Below, one piece after another: positions 5,617 through 14,817 of a stretch of 22,300 nucleotides of DNA (its first letter is position 1; each line of letters begins with the position of its first letter). A model generated the notes under the pieces. That model did not search any database, was not told the origin of the DNA, and saw nothing but the letters and a program-made list of their open reading frames with translations. The stretch is from DUEL01 sp964580565 (GTDB lineage Bacteria > Chloroflexota > Anaerolineae > B4-G1 > DUEL01). The translations under genes and the position numbers were made by a program. The stretch spans positions 1 through 22,300 of the forward strand of contig CAZOLN010000031.1 of assembly GCA_964580565.1 (NCBI GenBank), in the 5' to 3' direction.

Positions 5617-8313
5617 ATGCGAAAAAGATCGCGGCGAACCGTTTGGATCCTCATCGTAGTCCTGGTCCCGGTGCTGATATTCCTTCTCCCGGGCTTGCTC
5701 GAACTGTGGGCCACGCTCTACACCGACTGGCTCTGGTTCGACAGCGTCGGCTACCTGTCTGTGTACCAAACCCGGTTGGCAGCCCAGATCGGGATGTACG
5801 CGGTGGGAGCGCTGCTGGCCCTGGCGTTCACGGGGGTCAACTGGCTGCTGATCCCTCGCCGCCTGCTGGCTTCGATCCCGGAGGTGGTCCCGTTGCAGGT
5901 GCGGCGGATCCGGCTGCCCCGCGGCGTGTTGACCGTGGCGGCGGCCATCGCTGCGGTGCTCATCGCCCTGATGATGGGCTCCTGGGCCTCTGGGGAGTGG
6001 CTGAGTTACCTCCGCGCCCGCCACGCCGCCCCCTTCGGCCTCGCTGACCCCATTTTCGGGCTGGACGCCGCTTTCTACGTGTTCAAACTCCCCTTCTATC
6101 GCTTCCTGCTGGGATGGTTGCTGGCCCTGGCGGCGCTGACCCTGGCGGGGACGGTGCTGCTCTACGCCGCACGGCGGGTCCTACGGTGGCCTGCCCCCCG
6201 ACTCCACCTCTCGATCCTGGCCGCTCTCCCCCTGTTCCTGCTCGGCCTGCAGTTCCAGTTGTCCCGCCTGGCGCTTCTGGATTCGGCCCGAGGGGTGGTC
6301 TTTGGGGCCGGCTACACCGACGTCCACGCCCGTCTGCCCCTTTACCACGTCTATACCGTGCTCTTCTTCCTGCTCGGGGTCGCCGTCTTGGCCAACTCCT
6401 TCCTCCGTCGGCGGTGGCTTCTGCCCGCCGCGGGGTTGCTGACGGCGGTGGTCCTCGTCGCGGGCGGCCTCTACCCGGCCCTGCTCCAGCGGTACGTCGT
6501 CGCCCCCAACGAACTGGCGGCCGAGCGGCCCTATATTGAACACAACATCACCTTCACCCGCTACGCCTTCGGGCTAGGGGACGTGCAGGAGTACGATTTC
6601 CCTGCCACCGGCGAACTGACGCCTCAGGTCCTGGAGGAGAACGATCTCACCCTGCGCAACATCCGCCTCTGGGACTGGCGACCTTTGTTGACCACCTACG
6701 GGCAGTTGCAGGAGATCCGTCTTTATTACACCTTCAACGACGTCGATGTGGACCGGTACGTGATCGACGGGCAGTTGCGGGAGGTGATGTTGGCGGCACG
6801 GGAACTGGACGTGAGCCAGTTGCCGGAACAGGCCCAGACGTGGGTGAACCGTCACCTGGTCTTCACCCACGGCTACGGGCTCTGTCTGAGCCCGGTCAAC
6901 GAAATAACGGAGGAGGGGATGCCCCACTTCCTGGTGCGCGACATCCCCCCTCAGAGCGTTGATCCCGTGTTGGAGATCGCCCGACCGGAGATCTACTTCG
7001 GCGAGTCCACCATCAATTACGTCATCGTGGACACCGATGAGGAGGAATTCGACCGCCCCAGTGGCGACGAGAACGTGTACACCCGCTACGAGGGACCGGA
7101 TGGCGTGGTGATGGGGAGCCTCTGGCGTCGGATCGCTTTCGCCCTCCGGTTCGACAGTTCGCAGATCCTCTTTTCCGGGGCCGTTCTCCCCGAGAGCCGG
7201 ATCCTCTTCCACCGCGCCCTGACCGACCGGGTCTGGACCCTGGCCCCCATCTTCTGGTACGACCCCGACCCCTACCTGGTCATCGCCGACGGTCGCCTCG
7301 TCTGGCTGTACGACGCCTACACCTGGACCGATCGCTTTCCCTATTCCGAGCCTTTCCAGGGGGTGAACTACATTCGGAACAGCGTCAAAGTGGCCATCGA
7401 CGCCTACACCGGCGAGACGACCTTCTATGTGGTCGATCCCGACGATCCCATCGTTCGGACCTACCAGGCGATCTTCCCTGCCCTGTTTACCCCGGTGGAT
7501 AGGATGCCGCAGTCGCTGCGCGACCACTGGCGATACCCGGAGCAACTCTTCCGCATCCAGGCGGAGGCCTACGCGGCCTACCATATGGAGGACCCCCAGG
7601 TCTTTTACAACAAGGAGGACCTCTGGGCGACGCCGACCGAACTGTTCGGGGCCTACGAACAGGAGATGGCCCCCTACTACGTGGTGATGCAACTGCCCGG
7701 GGAGGAGGAGGTGGAGTTTCTGATGATCCGCCCCTACGTCCCCAACGGGCGGCGAAATATGATCGCCTGGCTGTACGCCGATTCCGACGGGTCGGACTAC
7801 GGCCAACTGGGGGTTTTCAAGTTCCCCAAGCAGGAACTGATCTACGGGCCGATGCAGGTGGAGGCCCGGTTCGATCAGGACCCCTACATTTCGCAGCAGT
7901 TGACCCTGTGGAACCAGCAGGGGTCTGAGGTCATCCGGGGCAACATGATGGTCGTCCCCATCGACGACACGGTGCTCTACGTGGAACCTCTCTACCTCCA
8001 GGCGCAGGCGGGGCGGTTGCCGGAGTTGAAGCGGGTCCTGGTGGCCTACGGCAACCGGGTGGCGATGGGGAGGAGCATGGAGGAGGCGCTGATCCAGGTC
8101 CTCTCCGGGGAAGCGGTGACGGAGGCCCCGCCGGAGGGGGCGACCGAAACCCCGCCGTCGGACGACGTGGGGGCGCTGGCCCGTTCCGCTCTGGCCCACT
8201 ACCAGGCCGCCCAGGAATGTCTCCGTCAGGGCGATTGGGCGTGCTACGGGCGAGAGATGGAGGCGATGGAGGCGGACCTGGAGGCGCTGGTGGAGGCGAC
8301 GGGGGAGGAGTAG
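5617..8313 (+). CDS. UPF0182 family integral membrane protein
   Basis: 898 aa, within the family range (COG1615/UPF0182; function unknown). Seven predicted transmembrane helices lie in the first ~290 residues (about 9-30, 58-80, 103-122, 156-182, 193-212, 240-262, 266-287). A typical family segment ADPIFGLDAAFYVFKLPFYRF follows helix 3. A long extracytoplasmic domain (about 300-830) comes next, then a Pro/Glu/Thr linker and a C-terminal helical tail (ALAHYQAAQECLRQGDW...). The frame is open further upstream to 5428, but I chose the ATG at 5617 because TAGGAGGG precedes it, it is 11 bp after the CDF stop, and MRKRSRRTVWILIVV is a normal inside-positive start. It is probably co-transcribed with efp and the CDF gene. 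No enzymatic motif is recognised. Confidence 0.93.
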   Translation: MRKRSRRTVWILIVVLVPVLIFLLPGLLELWATLYTDWLWFDSVGYLSVYQTRLAAQIGMYAVGALLALAFTGVNWLLIPRRLLASIPEVVPLQVRRIRLPRGVLTVAAAIAAVLIALMMGSWASGEWLSYLRARHAAPFGLADPIFGLDAAFYVFKLPFYRFLLGWLLALAALTLAGTVLLYAARRVLRWPAPRLHLSILAALPLFLLGLQFQLSRLALLDSARGVVFGAGYTDVHARLPLYHVYTVLFFLLGVAVLANSFLRRRWLLPAAGLLTAVVLVAGGLYPALLQRYVVAPNELAAERPYIEHNITFTRYAFGLGDVQEYDFPATGELTPQVLEENDLTLRNIRLWDWRPLLTTYGQLQEIRLYYTFNDVDVDRYVIDGQLREVMLAARELDVSQLPEQAQTWVNRHLVFTHGYGLCLSPVNEITEEGMPHFLVRDIPPQSVDPVLEIARPEIYFGESTINYVIVDTDEEEFDRPSGDENVYTRYEGPDGVVMGSLWRRIAFALRFDSSQILFSGAVLPESRILFHRALTDRVWTLAPIFWYDPDPYLVIADGRLVWLYDAYTWTDRFPYSEPFQGVNYIRNSVKVAIDAYTGETTFYVVDPDDPIVRTYQAIFPALFTPVDRMPQSLRDHWRYPEQLFRIQAEAYAAYHMEDPQVFYNKEDLWATPTELFGAYEQEMAPYYVVMQLPGEEEVEFLMIRPYVPNGRRNMIAWLYADSDGSDYGQLGVFKFPKQELIYGPMQVEARFDQDPYISQQLTLWNQQGSEVIRGNMMVVPIDDTVLYVEPLYLQAQAGRLPELKRVLVAYGNRVAMGRSMEEALIQVLSGEAVTEAPPEGATETPPSDDVGALARSALAHYQAAQECLRQGDWACYGREMEAMEADLEALVEATGEE

Positions 8314-8343
8314 GCGGAGGAGCAGGGGGGAGGGGGACAGAGC

Positions 8344-8682
8344 GTGCGGACGCCAGCGGGGAAGGAGTGCCGGTACTATTACGAGGACTTTCACCGGGGG
8401 CGGGCCATCCAGGAGTGCCGGCTGCTGAGCCGGGAGGAGTGGCAGCCCCGGGTCTGTTCCGTCTGTCCGGTGCCGGACATTCTCCGGGCGAACCGGTGTG
8501 CGCATATGCGCCTGCATGCCCGCCTGGTCCGCCGCTGGCTCCGGCGTCGGGTTGAGGTGACGGCCTACTGCGATCGATATGAGGTGCCGGTGGAGAACCC
8601 TTACGTCGGCTGCGGGCGGTGCCATCCCGACGCCGGCGCGGTCCTGACACCGGCAGAGTCGAAAGGGGAAGAGGATGGATAG
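8344..8682 (+). CDS. Cysteine-rich small protein of unknown function
   Basis: 112 aa from a GTG start with a purine-rich GGGGGAGGGGG stretch upstream; 30 bp after the UPF0182 stop and overlapping the next gene by 8 bp, so translation is probably coupled. It has eight cysteines: C9, C25, C38, C41 (VCSVCPVP), C52, C76, C90, C93 (VGCGRCHP), plus histidines after C52 and C93. Two CxxC pairs suggest a zinc or iron-sulfur site. Middle region 55-70 is strongly basic. There is no signal peptide or membrane helix. I do not recognise a named family and infer only a metal-binding cytosolic protein. Its coding nature is supported by its position, its tight spacing to both neighbours and the regular Cys pattern. 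Confidence 0.78.
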   Translation: MRTPAGKECRYYYEDFHRGRAIQECRLLSREEWQPRVCSVCPVPDILRANRCAHMRLHARLVRRWLRRRVEVTAYCDRYEVPVENPYVGCGRCHPDAGAVLTPAESKGEEDG

Positions 8683-9424
8683 CCAACTCCCGACGAGGAT
8701 CAAAGCCCTGCTGCTCGACCTGGATAACACCCTTCTGCGGAACGATATGGCGACGTTCGTCCCGGCCTACCTGTCCGCCCTGGCCGACTTTATGGCCGAC
8801 TATTTTCCCCCCGACATGCTCATCACCCACCTGATGCGGGCCACCCGGGCGATGATGAACGATACGGACCCGTCCCGCACCAATTTGGAAGCGTTCGACC
8901 GGGTCTTCTTCCCCGCCCTGGGCCGGACCCGCCGCGAACTGGAGCCCGTCTTCGAGCGGTTCTACGCCACCCGTTTCCCCCAACTGCGCAGCCTGACCCG
9001 GTCCGATCCGATAGCCCGCCCGCTGGTGGCGTGGGCCTTCGAGCAGGGGTTCCGGGTCGCCGTCGCCACCAACCCTCTCTTTCCCCGCACCGCCATCGAG
9101 CAGCGGCTGGAGTGGGCCGGGGTGCCTTCTTCTGAGTTCCCCTACCACCTCATCACCAGTTACGAGGATATGCACGCCACCAAACCACATCCGGCTTACT
9201 ACCTGGAGATCGCCCAGCGGCTGGACTGCAGGCCCGAGGAGTGCCTGATGGTCGGCGACGATTGGGAGATGGACATCCTCCCCGCTCTGGAGATCGGTAT
9301 GGAGACGTACTGGATCGCCCAGCCCGAGGAGGAACCGCGGTCGGAGGGACGGGGGCCGTTGGGGGTGGGATCTCTCGCCGATTTCTATCACTGGATCAGG
9401 GATCTTTCCTCTTGCTCCACATGA
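8675..9424 (+). CDS. HAD-superfamily hydrolase (phosphatase-like)
   Basis: 249 aa, class I HAD fold. Motif I is DLDNTLL (nucleophile D15, general acid/base D17), motif II Thr132 in VAVATNP, motif III Lys170 in ATKPHP, and motif IV GDDWEMD (D195, D196, D200). The helical cap lies between motifs I and II (about 22-110). All catalytic residues are present. The architecture resembles YjjG/phosphoglycolate-type phosphatases acting on small phosphorylated metabolites; the substrate is not predictable. The ATG overlaps the previous gene's stop and is preceded by GGGGAAGAGG. Last gene of the efp-led run; the next gene has its own promoter. Confidence 0.92.
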   Translation: MDSQLPTRIKALLLDLDNTLLRNDMATFVPAYLSALADFMADYFPPDMLITHLMRATRAMMNDTDPSRTNLEAFDRVFFPALGRTRRELEPVFERFYATRFPQLRSLTRSDPIARPLVAWAFEQGFRVAVATNPLFPRTAIEQRLEWAGVPSSEFPYHLITSYEDMHATKPHPAYYLEIAQRLDCRPEECLMVGDDWEMDILPALEIGMETYWIAQPEEEPRSEGRGPLGVGSLADFYHWIRDLSSCST

Positions 9425-9486
9425 CCCCGGGGCCCTGCCGGACCCTCCCCGGGCGTGCCTTCCGGGCGGTCGAGGATACAATTTTA

Positions 9487-9495
9487 TGGTACAAT
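9487..9495 (+). promoter_or_regulatory. Extended -10 promoter of the sensor kinase gene
   Basis: TGG followed by TACAAT (9490-9495) forms an extended -10 like that of efp; no good -35 is visible. A transcript starting near 9502 supports the ATG at 9551 and excludes the in-frame ATG at 9455. Confidence 0.6.
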
Positions 9496-9550
9496 AAGGG
9501 GTGGAGAGGTAGGGCTTTTGTGCGGGCAACGGGGTGATGAGAGCACACCG

Positions 9551-12500
9551 ATGGGGAAGCCAACGACCTGGGTGATCGATCCGGACCCGACCTGGCGTGA
9601 GAAGATCGAGAAGGTGCTTCGACACGCCGGTGTCCAGGTTGTCGCGCACGGGGCTATCCCCCAGCCGCCACCCTGGAGGGAGACGGACACCCTTGTTGTC
9701 TCGGCCCGCCTGCTGCCCGTCCCGGAACCACCGCCAGCCGTCGTCGTCCTGGTCTCCCCTCAGGACGCCGCCAAATTCGCAGCGGCCTGCGAGCAGCACG
9801 CATGCTGGTGTTTCCCCAGGGAGCCGACATGGCTTCCCTACCTGCCGGTGATGCTGAGTGCCCTCCAGGCCCGGCAGCGGTACACCCTCGAGACCACCTT
9901 CTATGCCCGCGTCCTGGAGCAGATCGAGGAGGGGATCGTTATCGAGGACCCGGACACTCACCTCATCTACGTCAGCCCCCGTGCCGCTCAGATTTTAGGG
10001 GACTCCCCCCAGGCCCTTCTCGGCCGGTCGTCCCTGGAGTTTATCCACCCGGAGGATCGGGAGCGGGTCGTCGCCGAGACCGCGAAACGGCGCCACGGCA
10101 TCGCCAGCCAGTACGAGGTGCGCGTGATGCGCGAGGATGGCTCTGTCTTCCCGGTGTGGATCTCCGCCACTCCGATCTTCGAGCAGGGCCGGTTCGCTGG
10201 GATATTCGCTGTGTTCCGGGACCTCACCCACGAGAAGCGCCTCCAGCAGAGGGCACGGGCGTTCCAGCGGATCGCCGCCGCCATTGCCGAGGAGCGCATC
10301 CTGATCGAGATCTTCAGGGAAGCGCGGGACGTGCTGCGGACCACCGTGCGGGGGGCCGAGGAGGTCATCTTCACGGTGCTGGACCCGGACGAGGGGAAGT
10401 TGCACCTGGTAGACCTTGAGGAGGAGGCTCCGCTGCTCGACAGTTTGGAAGCCATCCTGGGCACCCCGGCGACGAGCGTCGGTTTCCCTCTCTCCCAACT
10501 TCCTATCGAGTGGTACGATCGGTTGAAGCAGGGCCGCCCCGTCATCTCCCTCGAGGTGGAGGAGTTGTGGGAGGTGGCGAGCAGGATGCTCGGCCTGGAG
10601 TCGATCGACCAGGACCTCCCGATCCACCGGACCGCCAGCCTGGTCGGTCTTCCCCTCGTCGCTGGCGGGTTGCTGCGCGGGGTCGTCGCCCTGATGCTGG
10701 ATCAGCCCCACGTTCTCCAGGACGATCTGGACCTGGCGATGGCGGTCACCCATCTCGTCGCGGCTGCGATCGAGAGCCGTTCGCTCTTGGAGCAGGCCCG
10801 CCACCGCACGTTCGTCTTGGAGCGCCTCTTCCAGGTGGCTCAGGCGGCCGCCTCCTCCACGGAGCCTCCCGACCTGGCCAGCCTCGCCGCTCGCCAGTTC
10901 ATCCAGGCCTTCGGCGTGGAGAAGGCGCGGATCTCCCTGCTCGACCCCCATACCGATGTGCTGCGCACGATCGCCGACCTCTGGTACGACTCCACCAGGG
11001 GCGTCTTCCTCCCCCAGGACGGGGAGACGGTCCTCTCCCCCCGCGAGTGCCCCTTCATCCGCCAGGCGCTGGAGGGCCAGGAGCCCCTCCAGGCTGTGGT
11101 GGGGGACCCCAATCTGAAGGATGATACGAGGGCCTACCTGCGGGAGCGCGACGTCAAGACGCTCATCGTCCTCCCGATGGTGAGCAAGGGGCGGACCGTC
11201 GGCGTGGTCGAGTTGGGGGACCTCCGGGCGGAGCAGCGGCTCAATGAGGAGCAGATGAACCTGGCGATGGCGATGGCGGGGCAGGTGGCGGGGGTCCTGG
11301 AGAACGCCCGCTTGCTGGCCGAAGCCAGACGACGGACGATCCAGTTGCAGACGGCCGCCGAGGTCACCCGGGACGCCACGGGCATCCTCGATGTGGAGCA
11401 CATGATCTCGCGGGCGGTCGAACTGATCCGGGAGCGGTTCGGCCTGTACTACGTGGGTCTCTTCCTGCTCGACGAGAGCGGGGAGTGGGCCGTGCTCCGG
11501 GCTGGCACGGGGGAGGCCGGCCGCCGGATGTTGCAGAGCGGCCACCGTCTGAGGGTCGGCGGCGATTCGATGATCGGCTGGTGCGTCGCCCACGCCGAAG
11601 CCCGCATCGCCCTCGATGTGGGGAAAGAGGCGGCCCGTTTCGACAACCCCTTCCTGCCGGAGACGCGATCCGAGATCGCGTTGCCCCTGATCAGCAGAGG
11701 CAGGGTGATCGGCGCGATGACCATCCAGTCGGCTCAGCCGGCTGCCTTCACCGAAGAGGATATCTCCGTCCTCCAGACGATGGCCGGCCAACTGGCGAAC
11801 GCCATCGAGAACGCCCGTCTCCACGAAAACCTCCGCCGCCATTTGACCGAACTCTCCATCCTCTACGAGATCGGGCAGGCCATCACCTCCGTGCTCGATC
11901 TGAAGGAACTGATCAAGGTCATCCACCGGGAGATCCGCCGGTTTACCCCCGCCTCCCACTTCTATGTCGCTTTGTGGAACCGGGAGGCGGAGAGGATCGA
12001 CATCCCTCTCATCGTCGAGGAGGAGCAGTGGCTCTGCGACCAGACGGTGGGCTGGGACGGCGTTGCCGGTTGGGTGCTCCGGGAGGGAGAGCCTCTGCTG
12101 GTGGGGGATGTGAGGGAGGGGGAGGCGTTGCCTCCCGGCGTGCGGCCGTTCGTCATCGGCGAGGCCGGGATCCGCTCCCTCCTCGTCGTCCCCCTGGTCC
12201 TCGGCAACGAGGTCATCGGGGCCCTTTCGGTGCAGAGCAAGCAGGCCCACGCTTACGCCGAGCAGGACCTCACCTTCCTCAACGCCGTTGCCAGTCAGGT
12301 GGCGGTTGCCCTGCAGAACGCCCGCCTCTACGCCGAGGCCCAGCGTCGGGCGGAGGAGCTGGCTGCGCTCAACGCCATCGCTGCCCGGCTGGGCCAGACC
12401 CTCGATCTGCAGGAAGTGCTGAACACGGCCATCGAAGAGGTGGTCCGTGCCCTCGATGTGGAGGCGGCGGCCGTCAGTCTCCTGGACGAGCAGAAGGGTG

Positions 12501-14098
12501 AGTTGACGATCCGTGCCCAGTGCGGCCTCCGGAACTCCTATGTGGGGATCCACATCCCCGTCGACCGGGGGCTCTCCGGCCACGTGGTCCGCACCGGGCA
12601 GCCCCTCATCACCGGCGATGTCCAGGACGATCCCCGCCTGGCCGTCCCCGCCTTCGCCGACGAACGGATCCAGGCGATGGCGCTCATCCCGATGCGCGTC
12701 CGCGGAAGGGTGGTCGGTGTGCTCAGCGCGATGAGCCACGTTCCCCACGATTTCATCCCGCGGGAACTCGCCTTCCTGGAGGCCATCGCCAGCCAGGTCG
12801 GCGTGGCCGTGGAAAACGCGCGCCTCTTCGAGGCCGAGCGGTCCCAGCGCCGGATGGCCGAGACGCTCCGCAGCGTGGCCGCCGTCCTCACCTCCAGCCT
12901 GGAGATCGACCAGGTCCTCCAATGGCTGCTGGAGTACCTGAAGGAGTTGGTCCTCTACGATCGGGCCACGGTGATGCTTCTGGAGAAGGACCGGCTCCGC
13001 GTGGCTGCCACCAGCGGCTATACCCGCCTTCCCGACGGCAAGGAGGCCGTCGGGCACACGGTCCGGCTTGCCGACGACCACCTGCTGTCCGAGGTGATCC
13101 TGGGGAAGAAGCCGACCCTCGTCAGAGATACGGACCGCGATCCTCGCTGGAGGTATCCGCAGCTCCTGTGGGTCACCAAGAGCTGGATCGGGGTCCCGCT
13201 GGTGGTGCGGGGGACCGTCATCGGGATGCTGAGCCTGGCGCGGGAGCGTCCCCCCGGCTTTACCGAGGAGGAGGTGGCGTTGGCGGCGGACATCGCCAGC
13301 CACGCCGCCGTGGCCATCGAAAACGCCCGCCTCTACCGGGAGGTGCAGGAACACGCTGCGCAGCTGAAGGAAGCCTACGATCAGTTGAAGGAGGCCGACC
13401 GCCTGAAGGACGAGATCATTCAGAACGTCTCCCACGAGTTGCGCACTCCTCTGGCCTTCATCAAAGGGTACGTCGAGCTTCTGAAGAGCGGCGAACTGGG
13501 CCCGGTGACGCCCGAGCAGGAGCGGAGCCTGGAGATCGTCGCCCGGCGTACCGATCATCTGACCCGCCTCGTCAACGACTTCATCACCCTCCAGGTGGTC
13601 AGTTGGGAGACCCTCAATCTGCAGGAGGTCGATCTGGGCCGGTTGGCACGCACCGCGGTGGAGGATTGCCGGTCGGCGGCCGGCCAAAACGGGATCGAGG
13701 TGAAGGAGGACATCCCCGCGGACCTTCCTCCGGTCGCGGCCGACCCCGATCGGATCGCCCAGGTGCTGGACAACCTGCTGGCGAACGCGATCAAGTTCAG
13801 CCCCCAGGGGGGGACCATCGTCGTGCGGGTGAGGGAGGTGGGGGACTGGCTCCGGACGGAGGTGAGCGATACCGGCATCGGCATCCCGGCCGACAAGTTG
13901 CCCCGCGTGTTCGAGCGGTTCTACCAGGTGGACGGCACTTCCCGTCGTCGTTTTGGGGGGACCGGGTTGGGATTGGCGATCGTCAAGCAGATCGTCGAGG
14001 CCCACGGGGGGCAGGTGGGAGTGGAGAGCGCGCTGGGGGAGGGGAGCACCTTCTACTTCACGCTGCCCAAGGCGGGTCAGGGCCGCTCCAGACCGTGA
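9551..14098 (+). CDS. Soluble PAS/multi-GAF sensor histidine kinase
   Basis: 1515 aa. Domains in order: an N-terminal receiver-like region (about 1-105, TTWVIDPDPTWREKIEKVL, probably degenerate); PAS (about 107-235); six tandem GAF domains (about 236-420, 420-595, 595-757, 765-935, 935-1097, 1097-1260), several ending in a VAxAxENARL helix; a coiled linker; HisKA with SHELRTP (phospho-acceptor His1295); and HATPase_c from about 1398 with NLLANAIKFSP, DTGIGIP and FGGTGLGL. No transmembrane segment, so it senses cytosolic or diffusible signals. No response regulator is adjacent, so it is an orphan in this window. I chose 9551 over the in-frame 9455 because the promoter and the GGGGTGAT ribosome-binding site lie between them. 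Its last 22 bases overlap the convergent cbiO end. Confidence 0.95.
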   Translation: MGKPTTWVIDPDPTWREKIEKVLRHAGVQVVAHGAIPQPPPWRETDTLVVSARLLPVPEPPPAVVVLVSPQDAAKFAAACEQHACWCFPREPTWLPYLPVMLSALQARQRYTLETTFYARVLEQIEEGIVIEDPDTHLIYVSPRAAQILGDSPQALLGRSSLEFIHPEDRERVVAETAKRRHGIASQYEVRVMREDGSVFPVWISATPIFEQGRFAGIFAVFRDLTHEKRLQQRARAFQRIAAAIAEERILIEIFREARDVLRTTVRGAEEVIFTVLDPDEGKLHLVDLEEEAPLLDSLEAILGTPATSVGFPLSQLPIEWYDRLKQGRPVISLEVEELWEVASRMLGLESIDQDLPIHRTASLVGLPLVAGGLLRGVVALMLDQPHVLQDDLDLAMAVTHLVAAAIESRSLLEQARHRTFVLERLFQVAQAAASSTEPPDLASLAARQFIQAFGVEKARISLLDPHTDVLRTIADLWYDSTRGVFLPQDGETVLSPRECPFIRQALEGQEPLQAVVGDPNLKDDTRAYLRERDVKTLIVLPMVSKGRTVGVVELGDLRAEQRLNEEQMNLAMAMAGQVAGVLENARLLAEARRRTIQLQTAAEVTRDATGILDVEHMISRAVELIRERFGLYYVGLFLLDESGEWAVLRAGTGEAGRRMLQSGHRLRVGGDSMIGWCVAHAEARIALDVGKEAARFDNPFLPETRSEIALPLISRGRVIGAMTIQSAQPAAFTEEDISVLQTMAGQLANAIENARLHENLRRHLTELSILYEIGQAITSVLDLKELIKVIHREIRRFTPASHFYVALWNREAERIDIPLIVEEEQWLCDQTVGWDGVAGWVLREGEPLLVGDVREGEALPPGVRPFVIGEAGIRSLLVVPLVLGNEVIGALSVQSKQAHAYAEQDLTFLNAVASQVAVALQNARLYAEAQRRAEELAALNAIAARLGQTLDLQEVLNTAIEEVVRALDVEAAAVSLLDEQKGELTIRAQCGLRNSYVGIHIPVDRGLSGHVVRTGQPLITGDVQDDPRLAVPAFADERIQAMALIPMRVRGRVVGVLSAMSHVPHDFIPRELAFLEAIASQVGVAVENARLFEAERSQRRMAETLRSVAAVLTSSLEIDQVLQWLLEYLKELVLYDRATVMLLEKDRLRVAATSGYTRLPDGKEAVGHTVRLADDHLLSEVILGKKPTLVRDTDRDPRWRYPQLLWVTKSWIGVPLVVRGTVIGMLSLARERPPGFTEEEVALAADIASHAAVAIENARLYREVQEHAAQLKEAYDQLKEADRLKDEIIQNVSHELRTPLAFIKGYVELLKSGELGPVTPEQERSLEIVARRTDHLTRLVNDFITLQVVSWETLNLQEVDLGRLARTAVEDCRSAAGQNGIEVKEDIPADLPPVAADPDRIAQVLDNLLANAIKFSPQGGTIVVRVREVGDWLRTEVSDTGIGIPADKLPRVFERFYQVDGTSRRRFGGTGLGLAIVKQIVEAHGGQVGVESALGEGSTFYFTLPKAGQGRSRP

Positions 14099-14787
14099 GC
14101 CTCCAGAAGTTCCTCGTTGGCCAGGATCTTCTCGGTGGGGCCGTCGGCCACCACCCGGCCGCCGTCCAGGACCACGGTCCGCGGTAGCAGTTCCATCACC
14201 AGGCGCATATCGTGGGTCGCGACCAGCATCGTCTGTGGCAGTTCGGCCAGGAGCCCGATCAGCCGCCGCCGCGCGCGCGGGTCCAGCCCCGAGGTCGGTT
14301 CGTCCAGCAGCAGCATCTCCGGCTGCATCGAGAGGACGGTGGCTACGGCCACTCGCTTCTTTTCCCCGACGCTCAGGTGGTGGGAGAGCCGCTCCGCGAA
14401 CCCCTCCAGCCCCATCTGGGCCAGCGCCCAGGCCACCTGACGCCGCACCTCGTCCTCCGGAAGCCCGGCGTAGAGCGGGCCATATGCTACGTCGTCGAAG
14501 ACGGTAGGGGAGAAGAGTTGGTCGTCCGGGTCCTGGAAGACCAGGCCGAGTCGGGATCGCATCCGTTTGATGTTCCCGTCGTTCAGCGGTTCACCAAATA
14601 GCCGTACTTCCCCCTCGCCCTGCAGCAGCCCAGCGAGGATCAGCAGCAGGGTGGACTTCCCCGCCCCGTTCGGCCCCACGAGGGCGACCTTCTCTCCGGG
14701 AGCGACCGTCAGGTTGATCCCCCGCAGCGCCTCCCGCCCGTCGGGGTAGGTGAACCACAGGTTCCGTACGTTTACACAGGGTTCCAT
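14077..14787 (-). CDS. cbiO: ECF-type cobalt/nickel transporter ATP-binding protein CbiO
   Basis: 236 aa ABC ATPase that powers the CbiM/CbiQ importer from the cytoplasmic side. Walker A GPNGAGKST (38-46), Q-loop VFQDPDDQLFS (Q85), signature LSVGE (138-142; canonical LSGGQ, and LSxGE is common in CbiO), Walker B MLLLDEP (158-164), and switch His192 in ATHD. Length and the DPDDQLFSPTVFDDVAYGP segment fit the EcfA/CbiO group. It is the last gene of fur-cbiM-cbiQ-cbiO and is separated from cbiQ by 107 bp of heptamer repeat. The ribosome-binding site is weak (AGCAGGT). Its 3' end overlaps the convergent kinase gene by 22 bp. The metal (Co or Ni) is not determined by sequence. Confidence 0.95.
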   Translation of the reverse strand: MEPCVNVRNLWFTYPDGREALRGINLTVAPGEKVALVGPNGAGKSTLLLILAGLLQGEGEVRLFGEPLNDGNIKRMRSRLGLVFQDPDDQLFSPTVFDDVAYGPLYAGLPEDEVRRQVAWALAQMGLEGFAERLSHHLSVGEKKRVAVATVLSMQPEMLLLDEPTSGLDPRARRRLIGLLAELPQTMLVATHDMRLVMELLPRTVVLDGGRVVADGPTEKILANEELLEAHGLERP

Positions 14788-14817
14788 TGATACCTGCTTT
14801 CATCCGCCGTTGCATCT

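Noticed and set aside
9425..9470. Terminator after the HAD gene
   Set aside because: A CCCCGGGG...CCCCGGG stretch can pair, but there is no U-run and the pairing is ambiguous; not strong enough to list.
9455..9550. Upstream start of the sensor kinase
   Set aside because: The extended -10 promoter and the GGGGTGAT site lie downstream of 9455, so the ATG at 9551 is preferred.
6574..9961. Long minus-strand open frames over UPF0182, the Cys-rich gene and HAD (6574-8730, 7931-9961)
   Set aside because: Shadow frames of real plus-strand genes; no recognisable motifs, no ribosome-binding site, biased composition.
9995..14005. A 1336-codon open frame on the minus strand across the kinase gene
   Set aside because: It is antisense to a clear histidine kinase; its translation is low-complexity (rich in H, G, D, Q, R, P) with no domain. 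GC-rich coding DNA keeps such frames open by codon bias.
12520..14187. 555-codon plus-strand frame overlapping the kinase and cbiO
   Set aside because: Arg/Gly/Pro-rich out-of-frame reading of the kinase; no homology features.
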